Shown one piece after another: positions 33,047 through 40,009 of a stretch of 43,287 nt of DNA (its first letter is position 1; each line of letters begins with the position of its first letter). The stretch spans positions 1 to 43,287 of the IMG/VR virus record IMGVR_UViG_3300049479_000135; one strand, 5' to 3'. Under the pieces are notes generated by a model, which was given only the letters and a program-made list of their open reading frames with translations, did not search any database and was not told where the DNA came from. Both the position numbers and the translations under genes were made by a program. This stretch comes from a virus.

Positions 33047-34071
33047 TTGTCTTTCTCCTTGGCCAGATAGTCGTAGGTATTCTGGTTGATCACAACGCTC
33101 AACTGCTGCTCCATCTCCTTGGTGATTGACACACCGGATTCCTTGAGCGCAGCCTTGACCTGGGTAGGCGACAGCAGCCCGGTGACCTTGGCCGTAGCGA
33201 AGCTGTCATCCAGAATCCGCTGGACAACCTTGCATGCGTCAGCCTCGTTGGTCCACTCCAACTTGTTTCCGCGCTTGCTCTTGACCGCGTACCCCGGCAG
33301 TTCCCCGGCACGGGCAGCCTCCATGAGCCGCGCCTTGGCAGCGGACTCCAGAGCTTCGGCCCGCTTCATGACGGCCTTGAGCTTGTCGTAGAACGCCAGC
33401 AGATCGGTGATCGGCATGACGCTGGTATCGGGCAGCGTGGTCAGTTCATTGGTGGTGGTGGACAAGGCGACCTCGCAGGATGAACGGTGGACGCAGTAGG
33501 AGCAACCAGCACAGGCAGAGCGGCGATTGCCCATCTGCCCACCATGGCGGCGGATCAGCGCGGAGATGTCGGACTTGAGAGCATCCTTGTTGTAGAACTC
33601 AGCGGAGTTGTATTCACCGGTCATGTAGTTGTAGTAGTGGACGCGGACAAACTCGATCTTCTTGCCAGCGTCCTCAAACTTCTGCCACAGGTTCAGCGCA
33701 TAGGCCCGTCCCTGCATGCTGGTCGGCAGCGGCAGGCTACCCTTCCAGTCAATGAGGATCAGCGCATCGTTGACCATATCGTGCGCCCAGGCGTCGATGC
33801 TGCCTCCCGTTTCGGGGACAACGCCGGGATAGAACTGCTCATGGTTCCAGCGCAGATCACCAAGCGACTGCATCCACTGGACTGCTCGGTTTGCCATCCA
33901 GATGTCGCCCATGTCGGCGTCAATGGCGTTGCCCTGCGCGATGTCAGCGATGAGCTTGTGCACCATCGTGCCGTAGCTGGCAGCGTCACTGTCGCCAGCC
34001 GATTCCCAGTCGAGACAGTTCTCCAACTGGGCTAGGCGGCTTGGGCTGAACTTGTCGTGACCTTCGCTCAC
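33043..34071 (-). CDS. PD-(D/E)XK exonuclease (DUF2800/Cas4-like, 342 aa)
   Basis: GTG 34071 forms a GTGA overlap with the ATPase stop, so I prefer it to an ATG 12 nt upstream. Motifs include YGTMVHKLIAD (about 33-43), GGSIDAWAHD (about 88-97) and LILIDWKGS (about 103-111), the latter carrying catalytic Asp and Lys. A Cys cluster (about 183-196, CAGCSYCVHRSSC) resembles the Fe-S or zinc ligands of Cas4/RecB-like nucleases. It probably acts with the adjacent ATPase in recombination. Confidence 0.75.
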   Translation of the reverse strand: MSEGHDKFSPSRLAQLENCLDWESAGDSDAASYGTMVHKLIADIAQGNAIDADMGDIWMANRAVQWMQSLGDLRWNHEQFYPGVVPETGGSIDAWAHDMVNDALILIDWKGSLPLPTSMQGRAYALNLWQKFEDAGKKIEFVRVHYYNYMTGEYNSAEFYNKDALKSDISALIRRHGGQMGNRRSACAGCSYCVHRSSCEVALSTTTNELTTLPDTSVMPITDLLAFYDKLKAVMKRAEALESAAKARLMEAARAGELPGYAVKSKRGNKLEWTNEADACKVVQRILDDSFATAKVTGLLSPTQVKAALKESGVSITKEMEQQLSVVINQNTYDYLAKEKDK

Positions 34072-34973
34072 ATCGCACCCCACGCAGCGACAACCTTGCA
34101 GGCGTCCTCAGCCTTGATGTCGGCAGCACCGTTGACCGGGTATCCGCACGCCTCACCAGCCTTCGCCAGCAGGGTCGGCTTGTCGTGTCCCTTGGCGGTG
34201 GCAGCCTTGAACGCTTCGCCCAAGGTCATTGGCTTGGGTTCCGGCGCAGGGGCAGGAGCGCCATCGGTCAACCACGCCTTGAGCGGAGCGGCCAGTTCAG
34301 CACCAGGCTTGTGGAATACCTTGCCGTCAATGGCGCGGCAGCGGGTCTTGCCAACGATGAAGTCGTGATCCATCGTCAGCATGCCCTCCACGTCCATCTC
34401 ATACTGGAAGTTGTCGCGTATCTCGGGGGCCATGCCGACCTTCTGCACCTTCACCTTGCCATCGTCGCCCTTGACCTTCTCGTACTCCTGCTTGGCGCGC
34501 AAGCAGACGATCACATGCAGCGGGCTGGACAGGATGGACTGCACCAGCCGGTTGTAGATCGGCGTCAGATTCTTCCATGCGGCGAAGCTGTCGGCCTTCC
34601 ACCCCTTGGCCGACATGCGCTTGACTTCCTCATCGACCAGTTCCAGAAAGCCACCAGGGCCGTTCCATGCGTGAGTCAGACTGTCGATGATGACTGCCTC
34701 AAAGCCAGCCTGCGCGGCAGCATCCAGCCCGTCGATGAAGTGCTGCGGGTGGTAGTTGTGGGCAATGGCGCAGGTCTGGAATCCCGCGAAGTCGTCGGCG
34801 TATTTGCTGGCGCTGCCGTGTTCCGTGTCGATGACTGCCACCTTCTCCATGCTGGTGGTCAGGTGCTTGCAGATGGACAGCGCCGAGTAGGTCTTGCCTG
34901 CGCCGGAAGGGCCTTGTAGCGCCATGCGGAGCTTGGCCTGCGTCTTGGTGGCGGTGGTGAATGTGAATGCCAT
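34068..34973 (-). CDS. RecA-fold ATPase (AAA_24/Sak4-like, 301 aa)
   Basis: The P-loop GPSGAGKT (residues 21-28) and Walker B AVIIDS (93-98) mark a RecA-like ATPase. Phage members (Sak4 type) pair with SSB to anneal or exchange DNA strands. The SSB and exonuclease genes nearby complete a recombination set. The C-terminal 70 residues are a Pro/Ala linker and a small helical domain. AAAGGA 7 nt upstream supports ATG 34973. Confidence 0.85.
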   Translation of the reverse strand: MAFTFTTATKTQAKLRMALQGPSGAGKTYSALSICKHLTTSMEKVAVIDTEHGSASKYADDFAGFQTCAIAHNYHPQHFIDGLDAAAQAGFEAVIIDSLTHAWNGPGGFLELVDEEVKRMSAKGWKADSFAAWKNLTPIYNRLVQSILSSPLHVIVCLRAKQEYEKVKGDDGKVKVQKVGMAPEIRDNFQYEMDVEGMLTMDHDFIVGKTRCRAIDGKVFHKPGAELAAPLKAWLTDGAPAPAPEPKPMTLGEAFKAATAKGHDKPTLLAKAGEACGYPVNGAADIKAEDACKVVAAWGAM

Positions 34974-34984
34974 GGGTGAGTCCT

Positions 34985-35185
34985 TTAGGCTCGGTCGTCG
35001 TTCAGGAACGTCTTGCCCAGCTTCAGCCAGGCTTCAAGGGAAAGTGTCTGTTCGGCGTTGCCGTGGATCACACGCTTCAGCACGTCATCAAGCGTAGCGT
35101 GTTCATCGAGGCCCAGCTTCGCCTTGGCGTCACGGAAGCGGGCGGCATAGCAGGACGTGGAGATGCGGGGCAGGTCAGCGTCCAT
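34985..35185 (-). CDS. Small helical protein (66 aa)
   Basis: ATG 35185 overlaps the upstream gene by 11 nt. The protein is helical with alternating charges and ends just before the ATPase gene. It may be an accessory to replication or recombination, but nothing specific is visible. Confidence 0.6.
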   Translation of the reverse strand: MDADLPRISTSCYAARFRDAKAKLGLDEHATLDDVLKRVIHGNAEQTLSLEAWLKLGKTFLNDDRA

Positions 35186-35363
35186 GACTGTCCAGCACAT
35201 AGGCGGTGGCGTACGGATTCCGACGCATTTCCTCCGCGATGATACGCGGTGCCTCGCTGGGAAGGCATGGGCGGTCGGTGATGCTGGGATCTGGACGGCC
35301 AAAGCGGTCCAGGTGGGTCACGATCTGAACGACCGTGAGTGTGTTACGGGGGGAGGAATGCAT
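35175..35363 (-). CDS. Hypothetical protein (62 aa)
   Basis: ATG 35363 follows AAAGGA by 5 nt. The protein is basic and Pro-rich at first, with a C-terminal helix. It is the first gene after the primase-helicase and is preceded by a possible -35 element. Function is unknown. Confidence 0.55.
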   Translation of the reverse strand: MHSSPRNTLTVVQIVTHLDRFGRPDPSITDRPCLPSEAPRIIAEEMRRNPYATAYVLDSHGR

Positions 35364-35399
35364 GGGATCCTTTGCCGGTGTCCGGCGTTGCGTCTGATA

Positions 35400-35426
35400 A
35401 CGTCTACAGGTTTTCGGAAATGTCAA
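35400..35426 (-). promoter_or_regulatory. Possible internal promoter (-35 only clear)
   Basis: A perfect minus-strand TTGACA (35426-35421) lies in the 68-nt gap after the primase-helicase, but no good -10 is at standard spacing. It could supply extra transcription for the recombination genes. Evidence is weak. Confidence 0.22.
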
Positions 35427-35431
35427 CGTTT

Positions 35432-37315
35432 CTAACCATGAAAAAGATCCTCGGTGTCACTCGGCTGAGAGCGCAGCTTGGCGGCGCGGTTGGAGGGTGG
35501 CGGCGGCATGTGCTGATCGTCCTGCTGTTCGTCCTTCTGCTTCTTAGGCATGATGACACCGGCCTCTTTCATCGTGCAGTTGCCCTCAAACGTCATAGCA
35601 ATCGACATCTTGTTGCCCTTCCCATACCTGCACTTCAGAATATGGACAACCCTGTCGGCCATGACCGTGGTGCCGTCGATCAAGGTGTGTTGCTTAGGAT
35701 TCATCTGCGAGAGCCACAGCGCCGTGTGGCAGAAGCGAGTCCATGCGTTTCCGCCAGCCATCCCGGTTAGCGATGGCTCCTTGGCTGTTCCGCGCGGGTG
35801 GGTGGTTACGATCACGCTCATCTTGTACTTCTTGGCAATCGACTTCAGGCGCATGGACAACTCAAAGTCCTGTAGCCACGGCTCCCGGCCCTGCTTGACG
35901 GCAGTGATGGGGTCGATCATCACCACGCGGCAACCAGCCTTAGCCTTACGCTCCACCCAGGCGATGATGTCCTTATGGGACGGAAGATCATCGTCATCCT
36001 CGGCAGTGATGAGAGCGCCAAGTTTGTCAATCTCATCTCGATGGTTACGCATGTCCTCATCAACAACCATCTGGTTCGCCATTACCCACTTGTCGCATCC
36101 GTGGTTGTTGCCGGTTAGCTGCGTCAGCAGGCGGGCAAGGTGCATCCGGATGTCGTCTTCCATCATGCGGACGGCAGCCTTATGCCCAGCCTTGTTCCAG
36201 AACTGCATGCACTGGAGCATGAACCACGACTTGCCCGCGCCGGGATCAGCGCACAAGATGGTCACAGCCCCCGGCATCATCGCTCTGGTGAGAGCGCCCA
36301 GGTTCGCGTGGGGCATATCCAAGGTTTGCCACTTGCCGGCGATGACTTCAGCTTGCCATGCCGCTAGGGTGTCCGCATAGCTGCCGAACTGCGCATCGCC
36401 AATGAATGTCTTGACGGCATCAATCTCATCGGCACTTGGGTTCTTACCCCACTTCTCCCACAGGTCGGCAATGTCGCCGCCTTCGGGCATGCACATCAGC
36501 GACGGGTCAAGCCTACCGACCCTAGCCCCAAGCTCGGCTAGTATCTTGGTCACGGTATCGGCATACTCGGTTCCGACCGTATCGTTGTCGGGCCAGATGA
36601 CGACCCGCTTGTCGGCCAGCGATGACCAATCGGACGACTCGGCGTTCTTCCCGCCCATGGCGGAAGTCACAGCCGGTATGCCCATAGCCCATGCCGCATC
36701 GCACGCCTTCTCACCCTCCACGACCAGCACGGTGTCCACACCGGCCACCTCATGGGATCGGTACAGGGGGATGGACCCCCTCGGGATCAGGTTCTTAGCC
36801 GTATAGGTGCCGTCGGGGTGGCAGGTGAACTGCCGGAACTGCTTCTTGGCCCCGCCATGGGGCATCAACCTGACGATCAGCAGGACCGGGGCATCGGGAG
36901 GGCCGTACTTGTACCACGCCTGGGGAACCCCTGCCCGCTTCACCATGTCCACCACCGCCTGCTTGCCCTTCAAGTCACCCGTCGAAGGCACGCCAGGATC
37001 GACGCTAGGGCCTGTTTCCGCCTCAACGGCAGACTTTTCCTTCTTCGAGGGGAAATTAGACCTTGCCATGACTTTGGCTTCCTTGAACTCGTTTCGTCCG
37101 GTGATGCTACTACGGATATCGTAGACATCCCCGGTGCGGTCACACCTGTGGCAGTGGAGACGCCAGTGTCCATCCTGACCCTGTAGGATGCTGGCCGACG
37201 GGGTTGAGTCGTCGTGCCATGGGCATGTGCTGGACTTCCCCTTCACGGTGCAGCCGGCGTCCGTGAGCGCACGGAAGAACGCCACCTCGTCATGGGCCTC
37301 GGAGTTGTCGATCAC
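35432..37315 (-). CDS. Bifunctional primase-helicase
   Basis: This 627-aa protein combines three parts. A zinc finger has C31, H34, C55 and C58. A Toprim-type primase domain contains VVEGEKACDAAW and VIWPDND (about 195-265). A RecA/DnaB-type helicase has a P-loop DPGAGKS (about 353-359), RMMEDD and MIDP (Walker B). It resembles T7 gp4-like enzymes that unwind DNA and lay down primers. GTG 37315 gives a GTGA overlap with the loader gene. The C-terminus has an acidic Gln/Pro linker. Confidence 0.9.
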   Translation of the reverse strand: MIDNSEAHDEVAFFRALTDAGCTVKGKSSTCPWHDDSTPSASILQGQDGHWRLHCHRCDRTGDVYDIRSSITGRNEFKEAKVMARSNFPSKKEKSAVEAETGPSVDPGVPSTGDLKGKQAVVDMVKRAGVPQAWYKYGPPDAPVLLIVRLMPHGGAKKQFRQFTCHPDGTYTAKNLIPRGSIPLYRSHEVAGVDTVLVVEGEKACDAAWAMGIPAVTSAMGGKNAESSDWSSLADKRVVIWPDNDTVGTEYADTVTKILAELGARVGRLDPSLMCMPEGGDIADLWEKWGKNPSADEIDAVKTFIGDAQFGSYADTLAAWQAEVIAGKWQTLDMPHANLGALTRAMMPGAVTILCADPGAGKSWFMLQCMQFWNKAGHKAAVRMMEDDIRMHLARLLTQLTGNNHGCDKWVMANQMVVDEDMRNHRDEIDKLGALITAEDDDDLPSHKDIIAWVERKAKAGCRVVMIDPITAVKQGREPWLQDFELSMRLKSIAKKYKMSVIVTTHPRGTAKEPSLTGMAGGNAWTRFCHTALWLSQMNPKQHTLIDGTTVMADRVVHILKCRYGKGNKMSIAMTFEGNCTMKEAGVIMPKKQKDEQQDDQHMPPPPSNRAAKLRSQPSDTEDLFHG

Positions 37316-38010
37316 GGTGACACTTTCAGACGCTCTTCCCGCTCGGCCATAGCTTCCTTCCAAATGTCGTACGCCTGCTCAGGGCTAGGACCACCGTCGT
37401 CCCATGCTGGCTCGGCAGTCCCTACCGGCTTGGTCGGCCTAGCTTGGGACTGCGTGTAGCTGCGTTTGACCCATGTGCGCACGGCAGCTTGCCAGGACTT
37501 CATGGGCGAGTTGCCAACCTTCCACCCCTTGGATTCATAGAAGTCCACAAACGCATCTGGGTCGATAGCATGCCCATGCTCGTCGCAGTAGTCCCGAACC
37601 TCATTCACACTCGGGGCAGTGAAGCGGGGAGCGACAGCGACCTGTCTTTCTTTTTTGGTTTCTGGATTCTGGTTAGTAGTTGTTGGTTGTTGGTTGTTGG
37701 TTGGCTGGGTCTCATGCTGAGCATCCGCTGAGCATGACGTCAGCATATGCTGAGCATGTGCTTGCTTGACCTGCGCCTGTCTAGCCTTGCCTCCAGCCGC
37801 CTTGGTGGCTCGGAATGCCTCGGCCTCACCATGACACGCCAGGCCAAACTCAGCGCCCATCAAACGAGGTCCGTCCCACCCATCAGGGATTTTCCCACGG
37901 CTCCCGGCTCGGAATCCCGCCAGCCACTCAGCGTGCTGGTCTGGACGCAGGGTATCTAGCTCGGCACAGAGGTCATCAAGGTTAATCTTAACCCAATAGC
38001 TGCGACTCAC
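37312..38010 (-). CDS. Replication initiator / helicase-loader-like protein (232 aa)
   Basis: The gene lies directly upstream of the primase-helicase (GTGA overlap). Its C-terminal domain (about 128-190) has VNEVRDYCDEHG and NSPMKSWQAAVRTWVKR, a pattern typical of phage DnaD/DnaT-like replisome organisers and helicase loaders. A low-complexity linker (about 85-120) is encoded by repeats of 7 and 11 bp that are out of phase with codons, so this segment may double as the origin. The start is GTG 38010. Confidence 0.75.
   Translation of the reverse strand: MSRSYWVKINLDDLCAELDTLRPDQHAEWLAGFRAGSRGKIPDGWDGPRLMGAEFGLACHGEAEAFRATKAAGGKARQAQVKQAHAQHMLTSCSADAQHETQPTNNQQPTTTNQNPETKKERQVAVAPRFTAPSVNEVRDYCDEHGHAIDPDAFVDFYESKGWKVGNSPMKSWQAAVRTWVKRSYTQSQARPTKPVGTAEPAWDDGGPSPEQAYDIWKEAMAEREERLKVSP
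37679..37757. other. Putative replication origin with 11-bp iterons
   Basis: Four contiguous 11-bp units occupy 37714-37757: ATGCTGAGCAT, CCGCTGAGCAT, GACGTCAGCAT and ATGCTGAGCAT. Next to them GTTGTTG is repeated three times in tandem (37679-37699), beside a T-rich segment (37647-37680). Neither period is a multiple of three, so the repeats are not protein repeats. An initiator gene containing its own iterons and an easily melted tract parallels the lambda O/ori arrangement. Confidence 0.65.
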
Positions 38011-38255
38011 GGCTTGCCTCCAATGGTGGCACGGTAGTCCATCCCCTCATCCCCGATAACCCGCACGGAGTCGCCGTAGGAGAACCTGCCGATATCGGCG
38101 ACCATGGATCCACCACCAGGCTTAGGCCCGACTGCGACCGTGGTATAGGGAACGTGGAACTCAAATCCACCCGCCCAGATACGGACATCCTGCCGGCTGG
38201 AATCCGGTAGGCGTGGCGTGACAGCGAGATGGTTGAGCGATTCGGAGATAGGCAT
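38007..38255 (-). CDS. Hypothetical protein heading the replication module (82 aa)
   Basis: ATG 38255 follows AAGGA by about 8 nt. The protein is beta-rich and Gly/Pro-containing, and its end overlaps the loader gene (GTGA). It is the first gene after the regulatory gap at 38256-38537, so expression of the replication genes begins here. Its role is unknown. Confidence 0.65.
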   Translation of the reverse strand: MPISESLNHLAVTPRLPDSSRQDVRIWAGGFEFHVPYTTVAVGPKPGGGSMVADIGRFSYGDSVRVIGDEGMDYRATIGGKP

Positions 38256-38259
38256 CCTC

Positions 38260-38296
38260 GGTTCCTTCCTAAAAACGAACCAGCCGCCAGGGAACC
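38260..38296 (-). promoter_or_regulatory. Leader inverted repeat near ribosome site
   Basis: GGTTCC (38260-38265) is complementary to GGAACC (38291-38296). In the minus-strand mRNA this could pair the AAGGAA ribosome site of the following gene with upstream leader sequence. The stem is only 6 bp, so regulation is speculative. Confidence 0.25.
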
Positions 38297-38431
38297 CCTC
38301 ACACCATGTCGCTCGGGCTGCTGCAATGCCCCATGGTAGAGAGGTTCCCAAGAAGCTGGTTCTTGGTGGACTCGTCAGATGTTGTCGCAGCACCACCGCA
38401 GGGGGCGAACCCTGTTTGTCGGCGTGGTCCT

Positions 38432-38459
38432 ATCCTACGCCTCATTCCCAATCCGTCAA
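38432..38459 (-). promoter_or_regulatory. Putative promoter of replication module
   Basis: On the minus strand TTGACG (38459-38454), a 16-nt spacer and TAGGAT (38437-38432) form a good sigma70-like promoter. It directs transcription into the gene at 38255 and the replication genes, with a leader of about 170 nt. The palindromic operator at 38508-38531 lies about 50 bp upstream. Confidence 0.55.
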
Positions 38460-38481
38460 GCTACTCCTCATGATAAACAGT

Positions 38482-38531
38482 AATCAATAGAATGGAGATA
38501 TTCTTATCTGGCAATGGTATTCCATTGCCAG
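38482..38531. promoter_or_regulatory. Operator: palindrome plus ATCAATAG box
   Basis: CTGGCAATGG (38508-38517) and CCATTGCCAG (38522-38531) form a perfect 10-bp inverted repeat with a 4-nt spacer. The core CAATGGTATTCCATT matches the site at 2605-2619 in 14 of 15 bases. ATCAATAG at 38483-38490 matches the TATCAATA boxes at 2212-2242. Both elements therefore recur together in two distant control regions. Confidence 0.65.
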
Positions 38532-38537
38532 GCATAA

Positions 38538-38951
38538 TCAGGCCGGCGTGGTGTTATCCTGACCCTGCCCGCCCGTATCGCCCTGTTCTGATGCTGCTAC
38601 GGGCGGTAATCCGGCGTTGGATGCTCGCTCCTGTGCGCGATCCAGGCGCTCGATCTCGGCAACGATCAAGGCGGCGGCGCGGATCAGGTCGCGGCGGCGA
38701 TCCTTGGGCTTGTACCCATCGACGGCCCAGGGCCATCGCTTGGGAATCCAGGTGCCTGTGACGGTGGTTTTTCGCCCGTCATCTTTTGCGACCCGAATTA
38801 TTTCCGGCGCAGGATCGGCATAACAGGCTGCGGCCTGGGCCAATTCGCCGCCACAATGATCGTCGTCGTGATCCACGGTCCATCCCTCGGCTGTCTTCTG
38901 TCGCCAACGCTCTAGGCTGACTTCGGAAAGGATTGCTGATGGATCACTCAT
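38538..38951 (-). CDS. Conserved phage protein in cassette 1 (137 aa)
   Basis: The body has LSEVSLERWRQKTAEGW, HDDDHCGGELAQAA and a C-terminal DRRRDLIRAAALIVAEIE, patterns I recall from an uncharacterised protein common in proteobacterial phages. ATG 38951 overlaps the preceding stop (ATGA). The last 34 residues, from SNAG onward, lie beyond the cassette crossover at 38616/38617 and are encoded by flanking DNA. Function is unknown. Confidence 0.75.
   Translation of the reverse strand: MSDPSAILSEVSLERWRQKTAEGWTVDHDDDHCGGELAQAAACYADPAPEIIRVAKDDGRKTTVTGTWIPKRWPWAVDGYKPKDRRRDLIRAAALIVAEIERLDRAQERASNAGLPPVAASEQGDTGGQGQDNTTPA
38601..38622 (+). repeat. attC-like right half-site A
   Basis: GTTGGAT (38616-38622) fits GTTRRRY and is preceded by TCCGGC and a right-arm-like segment, as in sites B-E. 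No matching RYYYAAC left half is visible upstream. It marks the start of cassette 1: the left core box of site B, ATCCAAC, is its exact complement. Confidence 0.65.
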
Positions 38952-39358
38952 GGCTTCGCTTCCTTTGAAATAGTCGCATCCAACAAGTCGTTAGACTCGG
39001 AGCCGGCGACGATGGGTTTCTGTGCTTGGCCGGCGTCACTTGCGCCGGCCCGGTCAACTCTGGCGTTGGGCCAAGACAGATGGCCCGTCTCGGGATCTTG
39101 GATGGCGCTGTCGATGTCTCGCTCTTCCCATGTAACAAGGCCAAACGATCCACCGAAGTGGCGCATCTCATGGTCATTGGTGTCCTGCGCCATCTCGTAG
39201 TGGTGCTGTAAGCACCTGTCACATATTGCCGCCCATGCGCCGTGGTTGAAATTGGTAAACATAATCCCTTTAATTGCAGCCTCTCCGCAATTACAAACCG
39301 GCCCAACAAGGTGATGAACGGGAGCCGGGCCATGGTTGGTTTCGTTGTTCGGGGTCAT
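38948..39358 (-). CDS. Cassette 2 zinc-knuckle protein fused to attC-encoded ends (136 aa)
   Basis: ATG 39358 lies inside site C and overlaps the stop of the cassette 3 gene (ATGA). The first 20 residues (with APVHHLVG) are encoded by the left arm of site C. The core has CNC and CDRC, a probable zinc site, and HFGGSFGLVTW. The tail from PNAR (about residue 97) is encoded by site B and beyond. An alternative start is the internal ATG of MFTNFNHG. Function is unknown. Confidence 0.7.
   Translation of the reverse strand: MTPNNETNHGPAPVHHLVGPVCNCGEAAIKGIMFTNFNHGAWAAICDRCLQHHYEMAQDTNDHEMRHFGGSFGLVTWEERDIDSAIQDPETGHLSWPNARVDRAGASDAGQAQKPIVAGSESNDLLDATISKEAKP
38978..39071 (+). repeat. attC site B
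   Basis: The core boxes are ATCCAAC (38978-38984) and GTTGGGC (39065-39071). The left arm is GTT, extrahelical A (38993), GAC, T, CGG, extrahelical A (39001), GCCGGCG. It pairs with CGCCGGC, CCG, GTC and AAC (39043-39058). CAACAAGTCGTT and AACTCTGGCGTT closely match the ends of classical 59-base elements. Confidence 0.88.
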
Positions 39359-39388
39359 TTGCCGGCCCCGTTATCTTCGGCGTTGGGC
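39301..39388 (+). repeat. attC site C
   Basis: The core boxes are GCCCAAC (39301-39307) and GTTGGGC (39382-39388). The left arm is GAT, extrahelical G (39316), AACGGG, extrahelical A (39323), GCCGG. It pairs with CCGGC, CCCGTT and ATC (39362-39375). The left core box is complementary to the right box of site B. The loop holds the ATGA junction at 39358. Confidence 0.88.
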
Positions 39389-39603
39389 AGACAGCCGTCC
39401 GTGGTGCCACCGTTGAACCGCACAGGATCAGCCCCGCGCTTAGACGCCCATCCTGCCCAGCGGCCAGGATCGACGCATGCAGGGCATGCACGGTCTATGT
39501 ACTCAGGATCATAGATGCCAGGCATCCGCCTCTCATACCCGCACGTCGGGCAGCGCAGCACGGTGACCTTGATGACTTCCATTTTAATTTCGAGATCAGA
39601 CAT
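39355..39603 (-). CDS. Cassette 3 zinc-ribbon protein (82 aa)
   Basis: ATG 39603 overlaps the end of a 26-aa leader ORF (ATGTCTGA). Two knuckles, CPTC (about 18-21) and CPAC (about 40-43), form a zinc ribbon. PNAED and the last residues come from the right arm of site C, and the stop overlaps the next start (ATGA). Small zinc ribbons often bind nucleic acid or protein partners. The specific role is unknown. Confidence 0.75.
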   Translation of the reverse strand: MSDLEIKMEVIKVTVLRCPTCGYERRMPGIYDPEYIDRACPACVDPGRWAGWASKRGADPVRFNGGTTDGCLPNAEDNGAGK

Positions 39604-39676
39604 GACAGTTCTCTGTTCCAGTCTGCCCAACAAGTTGATGCACCGGAGCCGATGCCGTGACGTTTTTAGTGTTCAT
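39596..39676 (-). CDS. attC-encoded leader ORF in site D (26 aa)
   Basis: ATG 39676 lies in the loop of site D, overlapping the end of the cassette 4 gene. The frame reads through the left arm (APVHQLVG) and stops at TGA 39598-39596, overlapping the ATG of the cassette 3 gene. It has the same length as the leader in site E. Translation through it would open the attC hairpin and couple the two cassette genes. Confidence 0.55.
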   Translation of the reverse strand: MNTKNVTASAPVHQLVGQTGTENCHV

Positions 39677-39720
39677 GGAGTTCTTTCTGGGCATCGGCCC
39701 GGTGATCGTTGGCGTTAGAT
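39625..39720 (+). repeat. attC site D
   Basis: The core boxes are GCCCAAC (39625-39631) and GTTAGAT (39714-39720). The left arm is GAT, extrahelical G (39640), CACCGG, extrahelical A (39647), GCCGATGCC. It pairs exactly with GGCATCGGC, CCGGTG and ATC (39690-39707). This is the clearest structure of the array. Confidence 0.92.
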
Positions 39721-39890
39721 TCCTTGGCGTAGTACTGCGCCAGGAACACATCGACATGACTATTCGTGGTGGTTGGCGCGAATTTAGCCTTACCTTCCCG
39801 CAAGTATGAAACAGCCTCGGCAAGTTGCTCCTTCAATTCGTCGCGTTCGCGGATAAGATCCAGGCAATCTTGGCAGATATTGGGGTTCAT
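39666..39890 (-). CDS. Cassette 4 coiled-coil protein (74 aa)
   Basis: ATG 39890 overlaps the stop of the leader in site E (ATGA), and GGAG lies about 9 nt upstream. A CQDC motif (6-9) precedes a charged coiled coil (about 10-35). The tail from SNAN is encoded by the right arm of site D. Function is unknown. Confidence 0.7.
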   Translation of the reverse strand: MNPNICQDCLDLIRERDELKEQLAEAVSYLREGKAKFAPTTTNSHVDVFLAQYYAKESNANDHRADAQKELHEH

Positions 39891-39967
39891 GGTTTATTTC
39901 TCCGGTTGATCGTTCGGAATCGAACAAGTCGCTGGACTTGACCGGGCGACGACTGGTTATCGTTCAT
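39887..39967 (-). CDS. attC-encoded leader ORF in site E (26 aa)
   Basis: ATG 39967 overlaps the stop of the cassette 5 gene (ATGA). TGA 39889-39887 overlaps the start of the cassette 4 gene (ATGA). The peptide is basic with an RLVRF core from the left arm of site E. Length and arrangement match the leader in site D, although the peptide sequences differ, suggesting that the translation itself, not the product, is selected. Confidence 0.55.
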   Translation of the reverse strand: MNDNQSSPGQVQRLVRFRTINRRNKP

Positions 39968-40009
39968 TCTGTGTCCTTTCCGCCCGGCAAGTCAGCTTGG
40001 GCGTTAGCC
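39919..40009 (+). repeat. attC site E
   Basis: The core boxes are ATCGAAC (39919-39925) and GTTAGCC (40003-40009), each with one departure from consensus. The left arm is GCT, extrahelical G (39934), GACTTG, extrahelical A (39941), CCGGGCG. It pairs exactly with CGCCCGG, CAAGTC and AGC (39981-39996). Confidence 0.88.

Noticed and set aside
38978-39071. attC sites in minus orientation, matching the genes
   Set aside because: The unpaired bases and the AACAAGTCG-type end lie on the + strand left arm, and the + strand right arm fits AACTCNGGCGTT. This fits + orientation only.
38978-40009. attC-like sites as ordinary terminators or REP elements
   Set aside because: They have no U-tracts, lie within or across ORFs, and share core boxes that match cassette by cassette and paired extrahelical bases. 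Terminators would not show these.
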